Positions 1 to 8,243 of a stretch of 64,000 nt of DNA are shown piece by piece; position 1 is the first letter of the stretch; every line of letters starts with the position of its first letter. A program made the position numbers and the translations under genes. The notes below the pieces were generated by a model. That model was not told the origin of the DNA, made no database searches, and saw nothing but the letters and a program-made list of their open reading frames with translations. Source of the DNA: Candidatus Didemnitutus sp. (GTDB taxonomy: Bacteria > Verrucomicrobiota > Verrucomicrobiia > Opitutales > Opitutaceae); assembly GCA_017991595.1 (NCBI GenBank), contig JAGOQJ010000008.1, positions 1-64,000 of the forward strand, written 5' to 3'.

Positions 1-696
1 GTGCACGCTGCCGCCGCGGGCGATCCGGCGGCACATGCCGCCACGCTGGCGGAACTCGTCGGCGCGGCGCAGATCCGTCTGCTCGATGCCGCCACGGCGT
101 TGAACCTCCTGCCGCCGCGCCTGCGCCAACAGGAGACGAGCCGGCGCCGTCAACCCTGGCTCGTCGCGGCGATCGCACTGACGGTGGCCGCGCTGGTGCC
201 GCCTCTCTGGCACTACCGCAGCCTCGCCCTCGAAACTCAGCGCAAGAGCGCCGAGGTCGCGGCGGTGATTGCGCCGCTGCGGGCTCGCGAGGCGCAGAAC
301 CGCACCAACCTTCAGCGCTTGGAGGAGACGCGCCGCCAACTCGCCGCGCTGCAGAGCGTGCACGGCCGGCGTGGCAACTGGGTTGGCCTGCTGGCGGACC
401 TGCAGGAGCGATTGGTCAAGGTCGAGGACGTCTGGCTCGAGCGCATGCAGCTGGCTCCTTCGCCCGGTGACCCCGGCGCGCCGTTGCGCATCGCCATCTC
501 CGGCCGGATGCTCGACAAGACCAACCCGCTGGCGAACGTCAGCCCGGACATCTACCAGCGCGTCACCGCGCTGCTCGGCAGCATCGTGGACTCGCCCTAC
601 GTCTCGGCGGTGGAGAACGAGCGCTTCGACAACCGCCAGCCGGGCATCCTGCATTTCGATTTCGTGCTCGTGGCGGACCCCGCGCGACCTCTCTGA
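1..696 (+). CDS. PilM/PilN-like pilus complex protein, C-terminal part (Amuc_1101-like), truncated by window start
   Basis: The reading frame is open from the first base, so the true start lies upstream. The 231 visible residues look like the PilN half of a PilM-PilN protein. There is an LNLLPP motif at about residues 35-40, the kind of N-terminal motif with which PilN binds PilM. It is followed by one membrane segment (about 52-70), a coiled coil (about 72-118) and a periplasmic alpha/beta domain. In the Akkermansia pilus-like cluster a PilM-like protein (Amuc_1101) precedes the Amuc_1100 homologue, and the order here matches. It stops 3 bp before the next gene. Inferred role: inner-membrane assembly platform of a type IV pilus-like or type II secretion-like machine. 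The identity of the missing N-terminal actin-like PilM domain is inference. Confidence 0.65.
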   Translation: MHAAAAGDPAAHAATLAELVGAAQIRLLDAATALNLLPPRLRQQETSRRRQPWLVAAIALTVAALVPPLWHYRSLALETQRKSAEVAAVIAPLRAREAQNRTNLQRLEETRRQLAALQSVHGRRGNWVGLLADLQERLVKVEDVWLERMQLAPSPGDPGAPLRIAISGRMLDKTNPLANVSPDIYQRVTALLGSIVDSPYVSAVENERFDNRQPGILHFDFVLVADPARPL

Positions 697-699
697 TCC

Positions 700-1644
700 A
701 TGGACTGGCTGAAACGCAATCCGCTGCTGTTCGTCGCGCTCTTGCTGGGCGCGGCGGCGCTTGCGGTCGAGGTGCACACGCTCCTCCACTGGCAGGAGCA
801 GGCGCGCCGCGCGGCGGTCGGCTTGCAGCAGCGCAAGCAGGAGCGCGACTGGCTGGCCGGTCAGTCGCCGGCTTTGAGCGAGGAGAATGGCGCCGCGATC
901 GCCGCCGAGCTGGCGACCGCCGAGCGGGAACTCGCCGAACTGCGCCGCCAACTGGCCGGGCGGCCGGGCTGGTTGCCGGCTCCGCCGTCGCGCCCGATCG
1001 ACGCCTACTTTGCGCTGGCCTCGTTCGTGGAGCAGATGCGGGCCTTCGCCGTGCGCCAACAGGTCGCCTTGCGACCCGAGGAGCGTTTCGGCTTCGCCAC
1101 TTACGCCAACGAGGGGCCAGAGCCCGACCTGATCGCTGCCGTGCACCAGCAACGCGTGGTCATCCAACACCTGCTCGAGCTCCTTTTCGAAGCCCAGCCA
1201 CGCGCTCTGGTCGCGGTGCAACGCGAACGCCCGCTCACGAACGCCCAACGCGAGGCGCGCCGCAATCCATCCGCGACCGAGGGCAACACCGCCAGTGCGG
1301 TCGCTGCGCCAGCTCCGCGCGGCGGCGGGCAGGCGGGGGATTTCTTCACGCTCGACGCGCGCCTGATTCTGCCGGCGGAGAGTTGGCTGGAGAACACCGG
1401 TTTCCGCGTGGAGTTCACCGGCCAGACGCAGACGCTGCGCTCCTTCCTCAACTCGCTCGCCGCCTACCAGCTGCCGCTCATCGTGCGCAGCGTCGAGGTC
1501 GAGCCGCTGCCGCCCGCCGCCGGAGGCGAGGAACCGCCCTCGCCGGGCGCTCCGGTGCCGCTGGTCGCCAGCAATTTTTCCAAGTTTGCCGTCACGCTCG
1601 AATGTGTTGCAGTGCTGCCGGCTCCGGTCCCCGCCTCCCCATGA
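700..1644 (+). CDS. Amuc_1100 family pilus-like protein (PilO-like)
   Basis: A 314-residue protein with one N-terminal membrane anchor (about 8-28), a Glu/Arg/Ala-rich coiled coil (about 30-100) and a periplasmic domain containing a low-complexity Ala/Pro/Gly stretch around 200-220. Length, topology and position between a PilN-like gene and a secretin match the Amuc_1100 family of Verrucomicrobiota, which resembles PilO-type alignment proteins. It starts at an ATG 3 bp after the previous stop, and its own stop overlaps the next start in an ATGA junction at 1641-1644, implying translational coupling. Expected location is the inner membrane, facing the periplasm. The family name rests on context and architecture more than on a diagnostic motif. 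Confidence 0.65.
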   Translation: MDWLKRNPLLFVALLLGAAALAVEVHTLLHWQEQARRAAVGLQQRKQERDWLAGQSPALSEENGAAIAAELATAERELAELRRQLAGRPGWLPAPPSRPIDAYFALASFVEQMRAFAVRQQVALRPEERFGFATYANEGPEPDLIAAVHQQRVVIQHLLELLFEAQPRALVAVQRERPLTNAQREARRNPSATEGNTASAVAAPAPRGGGQAGDFFTLDARLILPAESWLENTGFRVEFTGQTQTLRSFLNSLAAYQLPLIVRSVEVEPLPPAAGGEEPPSPGAPVPLVASNFSKFAVTLECVAVLPAPVPASP

Positions 1645-2564
1645 GCCTCGCGCAGCGTATTCCCCTTGAGCGATTTTTCCTTGGCACAGCCGTCGCCGCC
1701 GTTGCCGCGTCCGCCGGATGGTGGTGGCTGCAGCAACCGCTCCTGCGCCGGATGCAGGCCGAGCCCACGGCTGCGGCGCTGCAAGGCGGCGCCTACGAGC
1801 CCCAGCCCTTGGCGGCCACCGCCCGCGCGCCGCAAGCTTGGGCGAAACCCTCCGTGCAATCGCATGGTGCGGGTTGGGTCTATGAGGTCTTCACGCCGCC
1901 GGTCATCTATTACCACGCCGCCGTTCGCTCCTTCACCGTCACGCCGCCCATGTCCATGGCCGAGGCGAAGTCCGCCTTTGGACTCGAGTTGCTCGACGTG
2001 AAGCTCGAACCCTACCGGCTCCAACTCGTGGGCTACGTCGGCCGGCCCGACGATTACATCGCCGCCTTCGTCAGTCCGCGTCTCCCCGAGACCCTGCTGG
2101 CCCGCACCGGCCGGCATTTCGAGGAACTCGGCCTCACGCTCGAGCAATTCGCGCTCCGCAAACTGCCCGCCGTGGCCGATGACTCGTCCGCGACCCTCGA
2201 ACTCGCGGCCATCGCCACGCTGCGCGACGAACGCACCGGCGAACGCGTCACGCTCGACAGCCGCCAGCGCAAGCTCACCGACACGCCGCTCGCCGTGTTG
2301 CGCCTCGGCTCGTCCACCAAGCCGCGCGAATACCGCGAGGGCGACATCTTCCAGGACCAGACGGCGATCTACCGCATCGATCGCATCCAGCTCGACCCGC
2401 CTGAGGTGCTGGTGGCCCGCGAAGCCATCGGTCTGCCGTATCCCGAGACGCGGGTGCTCAAACCCGTCGATCCCGCCAAGGTCGCGCGCCGGGGCGCTCC
2501 GTCCGCTCCGCGCTTCCCAACCCGCGCGCAACCCGTCGTCGTCAGCGCCGAAACCAAACCGTGA
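1641..2564 (+). CDS. Amuc_1099 family pilus-like system protein
   Basis: A 307-residue protein starting at the ATG that overlaps the upstream stop by four bases. It has one membrane segment near the N terminus (about 13-30) and then a periplasmic region. The C-terminal third (tracts such as REYREGDIFQDQTAIYRIDRI) resembles the short beta domains of pilotin/PilP- or GspC-type proteins that contact a secretin. Position immediately before the secretin supports this: in type IV pili and type II systems the equivalent protein links the inner-membrane platform to the outer-membrane channel. It has no catalytic signature. A long antisense frame also covers this region but is a high-GC shadow. Confidence 0.6.
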   Translation: MSLAQRIPLERFFLGTAVAAVAASAGWWWLQQPLLRRMQAEPTAAALQGGAYEPQPLAATARAPQAWAKPSVQSHGAGWVYEVFTPPVIYYHAAVRSFTVTPPMSMAEAKSAFGLELLDVKLEPYRLQLVGYVGRPDDYIAAFVSPRLPETLLARTGRHFEELGLTLEQFALRKLPAVADDSSATLELAAIATLRDERTGERVTLDSRQRKLTDTPLAVLRLGSSTKPREYREGDIFQDQTAIYRIDRIQLDPPEVLVAREAIGLPYPETRVLKPVDPAKVARRGAPSAPRFPTRAQPVVVSAETKP

Positions 2565-5236
2565 ATTACCCCATGTTCTGCCGTCTCTCCCTTTGGGTTG
2601 GCTGTGTCGCGTTCGCGACCGCCCTGCCGCTGCCGACTCTCCAAGCCGAGGATGCCGCCGAGGCCAAGATCCGCCTCCTCTCCGAAGCGCTGCGCGCCCG
2701 CGACGACGGCGACCTGACCGCGGCCCGCGCCCGGCTCGAGGAACTGCTCCGCATCGCGCCGAACGATCCGACCGTGCTCCGGCTCCTCGCCAGCCTCGAG
2801 CAAAGCACGGCCAAGAAAGTCACCGTCACCGGCGGCACCGTCGCACCCGCCGATCACAGCGCCGACCGCGAGGCGGAGGAGCTCGCCCGCGCCGAGGAGC
2901 AACGCCTCGCGCGCCTGCTTGCCGCCGCCCAGCAGGCGATGCGCGAGGCCCGCGATCTTGCCGCGCGGCAGGATTTCGCCGCGGCCCTCGAGCGTCTCGC
3001 CCGCGCCCGTGCGGCCTTGCCGGAGAATCCGCTGACCGCCGAGACGCACGCCGCCTTGGCGGCGACCGCAGCCGACATCGATCGCGCCGGCGGCGAAGTC
3101 CTCGCCTTGCGCGCGGCCGAGCGCGCCCAGCCGGCCCCGGTGGCGCCGCCCGCCGCTTCCCAGCCGGCCGAAGTCCGCGCTGCGCCGACTCCTTCGCCCG
3201 TCGCCGTGACTGTGGCCCCCGCGGGCGAATCCATCGCGGCGCTTGTGGCGCGCGGCCGCAGCCAGTATCTCGCGGGCGATCCCTCCGCGGCGGCCCAGAC
3301 CTTTGCCCGCACGCTCGAGCTCGACCCCAGCAACGCCGACGCGCGAGACTTCCTGCGCCGCATCGCGAACCAATCCGTCGACGGCAATCTCGCCCGCGCC
3401 CAGACCAGCGCGCAACTCCTCAACGAGGTTGCCCGCGCCTGGCAGCGTCCCGGCGTTTACCGCGAGCCGCCGCCCGGCTCGGTCACCGACTCGGGTCCTT
3501 CGCCGTTGTTGGAGAAATTGAACCAGATCGTGCTGCCGGCGGTGAATTTCAGCGGCATGGAACTCAGCCGCGTGGTCAGCACGCTGAGCACGGTTTCCGA
3601 GGAGTTTGACCCGACCGGCACCGCGCCGAAAGGCGTGAACATCGTGCTCGTCGACCCCACCGGCGCCAACCCCGCGGTCAACCTCACGCTGCGCAACCTC
3701 ACGCTCAAGCGCGTGCTCGATTTCGTCACCGATTCCGTCGGCTACCAATATGAAGTGCAGGCCGACGCGGTCGTCGTGCGCGCCGGCGGCGAACAGACCG
3801 CGCTCGACACGCAATTCTATCCCGTCTCGCGCTCGACCGTGCTGCGCATGACCGGCCGGGGCGGCCAGTCATCCGGCGGCGGTTCGTCGACCTTCGATCC
3901 GATTACCGGCACGGGCGGCAGCGCCGCCGCGGCGGCACCGCAGAACGTGGAGAGCGAGGGCCAGGCCATCCGCAACTTTCTCCAACTCGCCGGCGTGAGC
4001 TTCGAGGGCACGCCGGGCAGCACGCTGGCCTTCGATGGTTCGCAGCTCATCGTCACGCAGACCGGTCGCAACCTCGAGCGCATCCGCAACATCCTCGCGC
4101 GCTACAGCGACGTTCGCCAAGTCGAGATCGAGGCGAAGTTCATGGAAGTGCAGGACGGCGCGCTCGAGGAGCTGGGCGTGAACTGGAACATCGGCAAGAA
4201 GGCTACTCAGCAGTCCGGCGCCAGCGTGACGAACTACGTGACGAGCAACCGCTCGTTGTTGGGCGCTTTCACGAGCAACTCGTCCGGTGTGCAGGGCGCC
4301 ATCGTGCGACCCGAAGTGCAGCCCGTGTTTAACGACCTGAACGGCGACGGTGTTCCGCAGCCGGGCGAGGTGGTGACTCAGGGCGTCGATGGTTTGAACA
4401 TTCCGATCCTCAACAACGCGCCCTTGATTCCGGGCACGAACAACCTCGGGCAAGCGGCCAATCCTCTCGCCACCATCACCGGCATCGTCGGCGAGTTCAA
4501 CGTGAATGCCGTCATCCGCGCGCTCTCGCAGCGCAGCGGCACGGAACTGCTCAGCGCACCCAAGCTCACCGTGCTTTCCGGCAACGCGGCGACCATCACC
4601 GTCGCGCAGGAGCTGCGTTACCCGCAATCCTACGGCCAGGTGCAGAGCCAGGTTGGCACCGGCAGCGCGAGCGGCGGCGGCTCGGCGGGCGTGACGATCA
4701 CCGCGGGCACGCCGCAGGAATTCACGACGCGCAACATCGGCGTCGAGCTCAAGGTGACGCCGACCGTCGAGGAGGACGACTACAGCATCAGTCTCGACCT
4801 GAATCCGAAAGTCACGGAGTTCGAAGGCTTCGTCGAATACGGCGGTCAAAGCGTCGCTGTGTCGGGCAGCACGACGGTCACGGTGCCTTCCGGCTTCTAC
4901 CAGCCGATCTTCGCGGTGCGCGAGGTCTCGACCAAGGTCACAATCTGGGACGGCGCGACGATCGTGATGGGCGGGCTCACGCGCGAGGACACGCGCAAGA
5001 CGAACGACAAGGTGCCTGTCGTCGGCAACCTGCCCGTGCTCGGTCGTCTCTTCCGCAGCAGCGGCGAGAGCGCGCAGAAGCGCAACCTGCTCATCTTCGT
5101 GACGGCCAACCTCGTCAGTCCCGGCGGTTCGCTCAAGAAGCAGAACGTGCAGGGCCTGCCGCCCGGCACGATCTTCCAGAATCCGACCATCGTCACACCC
5201 GCCGGCGCGGCGGGCCGCGCGTCCGGGGCGCGCTGA
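2561..5236 (+). CDS. Type IV pilus/type II-like secretin (Amuc_1098 family)
   Basis: Outer-membrane secretin of 891 residues. Order of parts: a signal peptide with likely cleavage after LQA; an Ala-rich, Pro-interrupted helical region with TPR-like repeats (to about 290); an N0/STN-like domain (about 330-405); an N1-like domain ending near IEAKFMEVQ; and a C-terminal secretin domain with ELLSAPKLTVLSGNAA and the VPVVGNLPVLGRLFRS signature. The channel would let a pilus or secreted substrate cross the outer membrane. GTG 2561 is chosen because it overlaps the upstream stop as GTGA, like the ATGA junction before it. ATG 2573 would give a signal peptide four residues shorter and is equally possible. 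No ATPase (PilB/PilT/GspE) or prepilin peptidase is visible in the window. Confidence 0.85.
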   Translation: MNYPMFCRLSLWVGCVAFATALPLPTLQAEDAAEAKIRLLSEALRARDDGDLTAARARLEELLRIAPNDPTVLRLLASLEQSTAKKVTVTGGTVAPADHSADREAEELARAEEQRLARLLAAAQQAMREARDLAARQDFAAALERLARARAALPENPLTAETHAALAATAADIDRAGGEVLALRAAERAQPAPVAPPAASQPAEVRAAPTPSPVAVTVAPAGESIAALVARGRSQYLAGDPSAAAQTFARTLELDPSNADARDFLRRIANQSVDGNLARAQTSAQLLNEVARAWQRPGVYREPPPGSVTDSGPSPLLEKLNQIVLPAVNFSGMELSRVVSTLSTVSEEFDPTGTAPKGVNIVLVDPTGANPAVNLTLRNLTLKRVLDFVTDSVGYQYEVQADAVVVRAGGEQTALDTQFYPVSRSTVLRMTGRGGQSSGGGSSTFDPITGTGGSAAAAAPQNVESEGQAIRNFLQLAGVSFEGTPGSTLAFDGSQLIVTQTGRNLERIRNILARYSDVRQVEIEAKFMEVQDGALEELGVNWNIGKKATQQSGASVTNYVTSNRSLLGAFTSNSSGVQGAIVRPEVQPVFNDLNGDGVPQPGEVVTQGVDGLNIPILNNAPLIPGTNNLGQAANPLATITGIVGEFNVNAVIRALSQRSGTELLSAPKLTVLSGNAATITVAQELRYPQSYGQVQSQVGTGSASGGGSAGVTITAGTPQEFTTRNIGVELKVTPTVEEDDYSISLDLNPKVTEFEGFVEYGGQSVAVSGSTTVTVPSGFYQPIFAVREVSTKVTIWDGATIVMGGLTREDTRKTNDKVPVVGNLPVLGRLFRSSGESAQKRNLLIFVTANLVSPGGSLKKQNVQGLPPGTIFQNPTIVTPAGAAGRASGAR

Positions 5237-5242
5237 TCGGCC

Positions 5243-6064
5243 ATGTCGCGTCTCTTGGTTGCACTGGTCGTTCTGCTCGGTGCTTGCGGCAGCAACGTCG
5301 CCGCCGCCGAGCCCGAGGCTGCGCCGCAGGTCGGTCCGGCGCGCGGCACGTTGTTCATCGTGGGCGGCGGCACCATGGGCGGATTGTGGCCGGAGTTCCT
5401 CCGTCTCGCCGGGGGAAAGGACGCTTTGATCGTGGTGATTCCCACGGCGAACGCCGAGGTGGTGGAAGACGACAAGGCCTCCGTCGCGCTGCGGCGGCTC
5501 GGGGCGACCCGCGTGGTGCAGCTGCACACGCGTGATCGGGCGGTCGCAGACACGGAGGAATTCACCGCTCCGCTGCGCGAGGCGGCGGCGGTGTGGATCA
5601 CGGGCGGCCGCCAGTGGCGGTTGACGGATGCCTACCTCGGCACGCGCACGGAGCGCGAATTGCACGCCTTGCTGGCGCGCGGCGGCGTGATCGGCGGCAG
5701 CTCGGCTGGCGCGACCATCCAAGGCAGCTATCTCGTGCGCGGCTCGCCGCGCAACAACACCATCATGATGTCGCCCGGGCACGAGCAGGGGTTCGGTTTC
5801 CTGCGCGACAGCGCGATCGATCAGCATGTGAACACGCGCGGCCGGGCGGAGGACCTGCGGCCGGTGTTGCGCCGGCATCCGCACCTGCTCGGCATCGCGC
5901 TCGACGAGGGCACAGCGCTCGTCGTGACGGGCGACACCGGCGTCGTTCGCGGCGCGGGCGTGGCGCGCTTCCTCACTGGAGCCGAGGCGCCGGCACTCGA
6001 CTTGCGCGCCGGCGAGCGGTTTGACCTCGCAGCGCGAGCGCGCGTCGCCGCCGACGCAAAATGA
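5243..6064 (+). CDS. Cyanophycinase-like peptidase S51, predicted lipoprotein
   Basis: A 273-residue member of the cyanophycinase/peptidase S51 group. The signal region ends in L-G-A-C (Cys15), an acceptable lipobox. The rest is one domain with the nucleophile elbow GGSSAGA (Ser154), an ITGG motif near 119-122 and a conserved-looking DQH...RGR segment with His195. Cyanophycinases release dipeptides from beta-Asp-Arg polymers, but the family also holds peptidases of unknown substrate, so the substrate is not assigned. It starts 6 bp after the secretin stop and is probably co-transcribed with the pilus cluster. Exported peptidases of this type in other bacteria are thought to use external cyanophycin; a role in processing a pilus component is speculation. 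Confidence 0.75.
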   Translation: MSRLLVALVVLLGACGSNVAAAEPEAAPQVGPARGTLFIVGGGTMGGLWPEFLRLAGGKDALIVVIPTANAEVVEDDKASVALRRLGATRVVQLHTRDRAVADTEEFTAPLREAAAVWITGGRQWRLTDAYLGTRTERELHALLARGGVIGGSSAGATIQGSYLVRGSPRNNTIMMSPGHEQGFGFLRDSAIDQHVNTRGRAEDLRPVLRRHPHLLGIALDEGTALVVTGDTGVVRGAGVARFLTGAEAPALDLRAGERFDLAARARVAADAK

Positions 6065-6100
6065 TTTGGCGCGGCGGGCGAAAGCCGTTTGCGTCCGCGC

Positions 6101-6985
6101 ATGGCGAAATGGCTCCTGGTCGACGGCTATAATCTGGCGTTCCGCGCGTTTTACGGAATGCCGGAGCTGACGCGTGCGGACGGTTTTCCGACCGGTGCGC
6201 TGCATGGCTGGGTCAAGGGCCTCTGGCGCCTGCAGGATCAGGAGAAACCGGACGCGATGCTGGTGTTCTTCGATCTCGGCGGGGCGCAGGACCGCCTGGC
6301 GCTGTTACCCGAATACAAGGCGAACCGCACCGAGACGCCGGAGCCGCTGGAGAAGCAGATTCCGGTCATCAAGGAGCTGACGCGCGCGATGGGGCTCGTG
6401 GGCATCGAACTCGACGGCGTGGAGTCGGACGACTTGCTGGCCTCGCAGGCGCACCTGCTGGCAAATGCGGGGCACGACGTCTGGATCGTGAGCGCCGACA
6501 AGGATTTCGCGCAGTGTGTGAACGAGCGCATCCGCATCCTGTTGCCGCCGCCGACGGCGAACCCGAAGCTCGGCTGGCGCACGCTCGACGTGGCGGGCGT
6601 GGTGGAGAAGTTCGGCGTGCCGCCGGCGCAGATCGCCGAGTATCTTGCGATCGTGGGCGACACGTCGGACAACATCCCGGGCATCGACGGTTGCGGACCG
6701 AAGACGGCGACGAAGTGGCTCCAGGAGCACGGCTCGCTCGAAGGCTTGATCGCCGCCGCGGCGACGTTGAAGCCGGAGCGCTTCCGCGAGCAGGTGGCCG
6801 CACGCGCGGAGGATCTGCGCCGCAACCTCAAGCTCACGACGCTGCGCACGACTTCGCCGTTGCCGTGGGTCGAGCCCGGCCAGCCGCAGCCGGACAAGCT
6901 GCTGCCGCTGCTGGAGGCGATGGAGATGAAGTCGACGCTCGCCGAGGCCCAGCGCCGCTACACAGGGCAGCAGGAGCTGTTCTGA
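6101..6985 (+). CDS. Stand-alone 5'-3' exonuclease (Pol I N-terminal/flap nuclease type)
   Basis: A 294-residue single-domain structure-specific nuclease. It carries the metal-binding acidic residues of the family: Asp8 (LLVDGYN), Asp58, Glu108/Asp110/Asp111 (GVESDDLLA), Asp133/Asp135 (SADKDF) and Asp187/Asp190 (GDTSDNIPG). The helix-hairpin-helix region GIDGCGPKTATKWL follows at about 194-207. It corresponds to the 5' nuclease domain normally fused to DNA polymerase I, but here it is separate, as in several phyla; no polymerase is adjacent. Likely role: Okazaki primer and flap removal. The ATG at 6101 is preferred over an upstream TTG at 6089. Its TGA lies inside the left inverted repeat of the following cassette. 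Confidence 0.85.
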   Translation: MAKWLLVDGYNLAFRAFYGMPELTRADGFPTGALHGWVKGLWRLQDQEKPDAMLVFFDLGGAQDRLALLPEYKANRTETPEPLEKQIPVIKELTRAMGLVGIELDGVESDDLLASQAHLLANAGHDVWIVSADKDFAQCVNERIRILLPPPTANPKLGWRTLDVAGVVEKFGVPPAQIAEYLAIVGDTSDNIPGIDGCGPKTATKWLQEHGSLEGLIAAAATLKPERFREQVAARAEDLRRNLKLTTLRTTSPLPWVEPGQPQPDKLLPLLEAMEMKSTLAEAQRRYTGQQELF

Positions 6986-7040
6986 GGACGGAGGCCAGAG
7001 ACGGAGGACGGAGAACAGAAGACGTAAGACGGAGGACGGA
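6982..7040. repeat. Left purine-rich GGACGGA repeat array
   Basis: A run of related units built on GACGGAGGAC. The 14-mer AGACGGAGGACGGA occurs exactly at 6999-7012 and again at 7027-7040. The first 17 bases form the left inverted repeat of the cassette. Confidence 0.75.
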
Positions 7041-7052
7041 TGGCTGCGTGGA

Positions 7053-7427
7053 TTAGCGAAGGAGAAAGGGACCGGGGTTCTGGATCATTTTTCCAAGCTT
7101 GGCGCCGACTTCGCGTTTGATGGCCAGCAATTGCTCGAATTCAGTTGTCGAGAGATACCCGTCGCGGTGAGCGACCAAGAGCCAGTGCTCAACCTCGTGG
7201 TTCTCGCCGTCAGCGTCCGTCAATTTGCTGACGAAGTGCGCTGCGTAGCGTCGCTTCGCCCATGATTCGGAGATGTTGGCGCCGACAGAACGAGCGGCGC
7301 GACGGATCTGGTCGGTCAACGCAAAGCGCTCAATCGGCGGCCAGCGCTTGCTTAGAAGGAAGATTCGCTCAGCGAGTTCGCGGGAGCGCTGATAAACGAC
7401 CAACTCGGTGAAGTGCTGAATTAGCAT
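7053..7427 (-). CDS. Four-helix bundle protein (S23 / 23S rRNA intervening-sequence type)
   Basis: A 124-residue, almost entirely helical protein of the S23/IVP family. It shows the typical opening (F-x-x-L-V-V-Y-Q-x-S-R-E-L-A), a middle segment with TDQIRRAARSVGANISESWAKR, and a late EVEHWLLVAH segment. Homologues were first found inside intervening sequences of 23S rRNA in Leptospira and relatives, and a related bundle (Avd) serves diversity-generating retroelements. No rRNA, reverse transcriptase or template repeat is nearby, so those roles do not apply here. The molecular function is unknown; a basic bundle that binds nucleic acid is plausible. It is transcribed against the exonuclease and sits alone in a repeat-bounded cassette. 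Confidence 0.85.
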   Translation of the reverse strand: MLIQHFTELVVYQRSRELAERIFLLSKRWPPIERFALTDQIRRAARSVGANISESWAKRRYAAHFVSKLTDADGENHEVEHWLLVAHRDGYLSTTEFEQLLAIKREVGAKLGKMIQNPGPFLLR

Positions 7428-7460
7428 GGTTCATGGTTGGCCTGTATGGTTAAAATTTCT

Positions 7461-7503
7461 GTCCTCCGTCGTCCGTCCTCTGTCGTCTGTCCTCCGTCCT
7501 CAG
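7461..7503. repeat. Right pyrimidine-rich GTCCTCC repeat array
   Basis: Tandem degenerate units of GTCCTCCGTC/GTCCGTCCTC/GTCGTCTGTC. Read on the minus strand it has the same GGACGGAGGACAG character as the left array, in inverted orientation. The outermost 17 bases form the right inverted repeat. Confidence 0.75.
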
Positions 7504-8238
7504 TTAAGAAGCCGGCGGCTCGAAGATGTAGCCGATGCCGTGGACGGTCTTGAAGCTGTCGAGCGTGAGGCCGTTTTTCGTGAAGGCGGCGCGCACCTTC
7601 ACGATGTATTGGTCGAGCGAGCGGCTGCGGACGTCGGCGTGGATGCCCCAGACGGAGTGGATGAGCTCCTTGCGCGTGATGACGACGTGGCGGTGCGTGT
7701 TCAGGTAGGCGAGGATGCCGAGCTCCTTGCGGCCGATCTTGTGCGCGGCGCCGTTGGGGAACTCGATCTCGAGCCGGTCGGGATGAACCTTGGCACCGAG
7801 GAACTCGAAGGGCTGGTCGACGGTGCGGACGTTCTTGGTGAGGTTGAAGTCGCGGTTCGATTCGGCGCGGCGCAGCACGGCGTGGATGCGGGCGACGAGT
7901 TCGGCGTAGCTGAAGGGCTTGGTGATGTAGTCGTCGCCGCCCATCTCAAGGCCCTTCACCTTGTCGGTCTCCATGGCGTTACCGGTGAGGAAAATCGTCG
8001 GCACGTGGAGGTCGCGTTGCCGGAGGTCGGCGAGGAGCTGGAAGCCGGAGGAGTCGGGGAGATTGAGGTCGAGCAGGAGCAGGTTGGCGAAGTTGCGCTC
8101 GAGGAAACGCAGCGCCGGCGCGCAGCGGTCGTAGGCTTGCGTCTGCATGCCCGCGCCTTCGAGGTGCTGGCAGATGAGGCTGGAGAGTTCCTTCTCGTCC
8201 TCGACGACGACGATCAGCGGGCGGGGGTTGGCGCACAT
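7504..8238 (-). CDS. OmpR/PhoB-family response regulator (orphan)
   Basis: A 244-residue two-domain regulator. The receiver domain has acidic residues at 13-14 (VEDE), phospho-acceptor Asp57 (LLLLDLNLPD), Thr85 and Lys107 (ITKPF). A winged-helix DNA-binding domain follows at about 140-240, with ELGILAYL and the SLDQYIVKVRAAF recognition region ending in GIGYIF. No histidine kinase gene is adjacent, so its partner must be elsewhere. The ATG at 8238 is chosen because the receiver fold starts a few residues later; the frame continues upstream antisense to other genes. It lies 5 bp downstream of bcp on the same strand, so the two are probably one transcript, which hints at a redox or stress input. 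Confidence 0.9.
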   Translation of the reverse strand: MCANPRPLIVVVEDEKELSSLICQHLEGAGMQTQAYDRCAPALRFLERNFANLLLLDLNLPDSSGFQLLADLRQRDLHVPTIFLTGNAMETDKVKGLEMGGDDYITKPFSYAELVARIHAVLRRAESNRDFNLTKNVRTVDQPFEFLGAKVHPDRLEIEFPNGAAHKIGRKELGILAYLNTHRHVVITRKELIHSVWGIHADVRSRSLDQYIVKVRAAFTKNGLTLDSFKTVHGIGYIFEPPAS

Positions 8239-8243
8239 GGTGG

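Larger units (their letters stand above)
6982..7503 (-). mobile_element. Candidate mobile cassette with inverted repeats around a four-helix-bundle gene
   Basis: The 522-bp segment between two convergent genes begins with CTGAGGACGGAGGCCAG (6982-6998) and ends with the reverse complement of CTGAGGACGGAGGACAG (7487-7503), so 16 of 17 bases match. Both flanks continue as degenerate GGACGGA/GACAGA repeats. The left end contains the TGA of the exonuclease and the right end touches the TAA (7504-7506) of the response regulator, so the cassette fills the intergenic space exactly. The only gene inside is the S23-type protein. No transposase or target duplication is visible. Mobility is inferred from the terminal symmetry and from the known behaviour of S23 genes as inserts in rRNA of some bacteria. 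Confidence 0.5.

Noticed and set aside
3869-6205. A 778-codon minus-strand frame antisense to the secretin and peptidase
   Set aside because: Shadow of real genes; low-complexity Arg/Ala/His composition and no domain.
7053-7427. Avd protein of a diversity-generating retroelement
   Set aside because: No reverse transcriptase, template repeat or variable target gene is nearby; the protein matches the S23/IVP type better.
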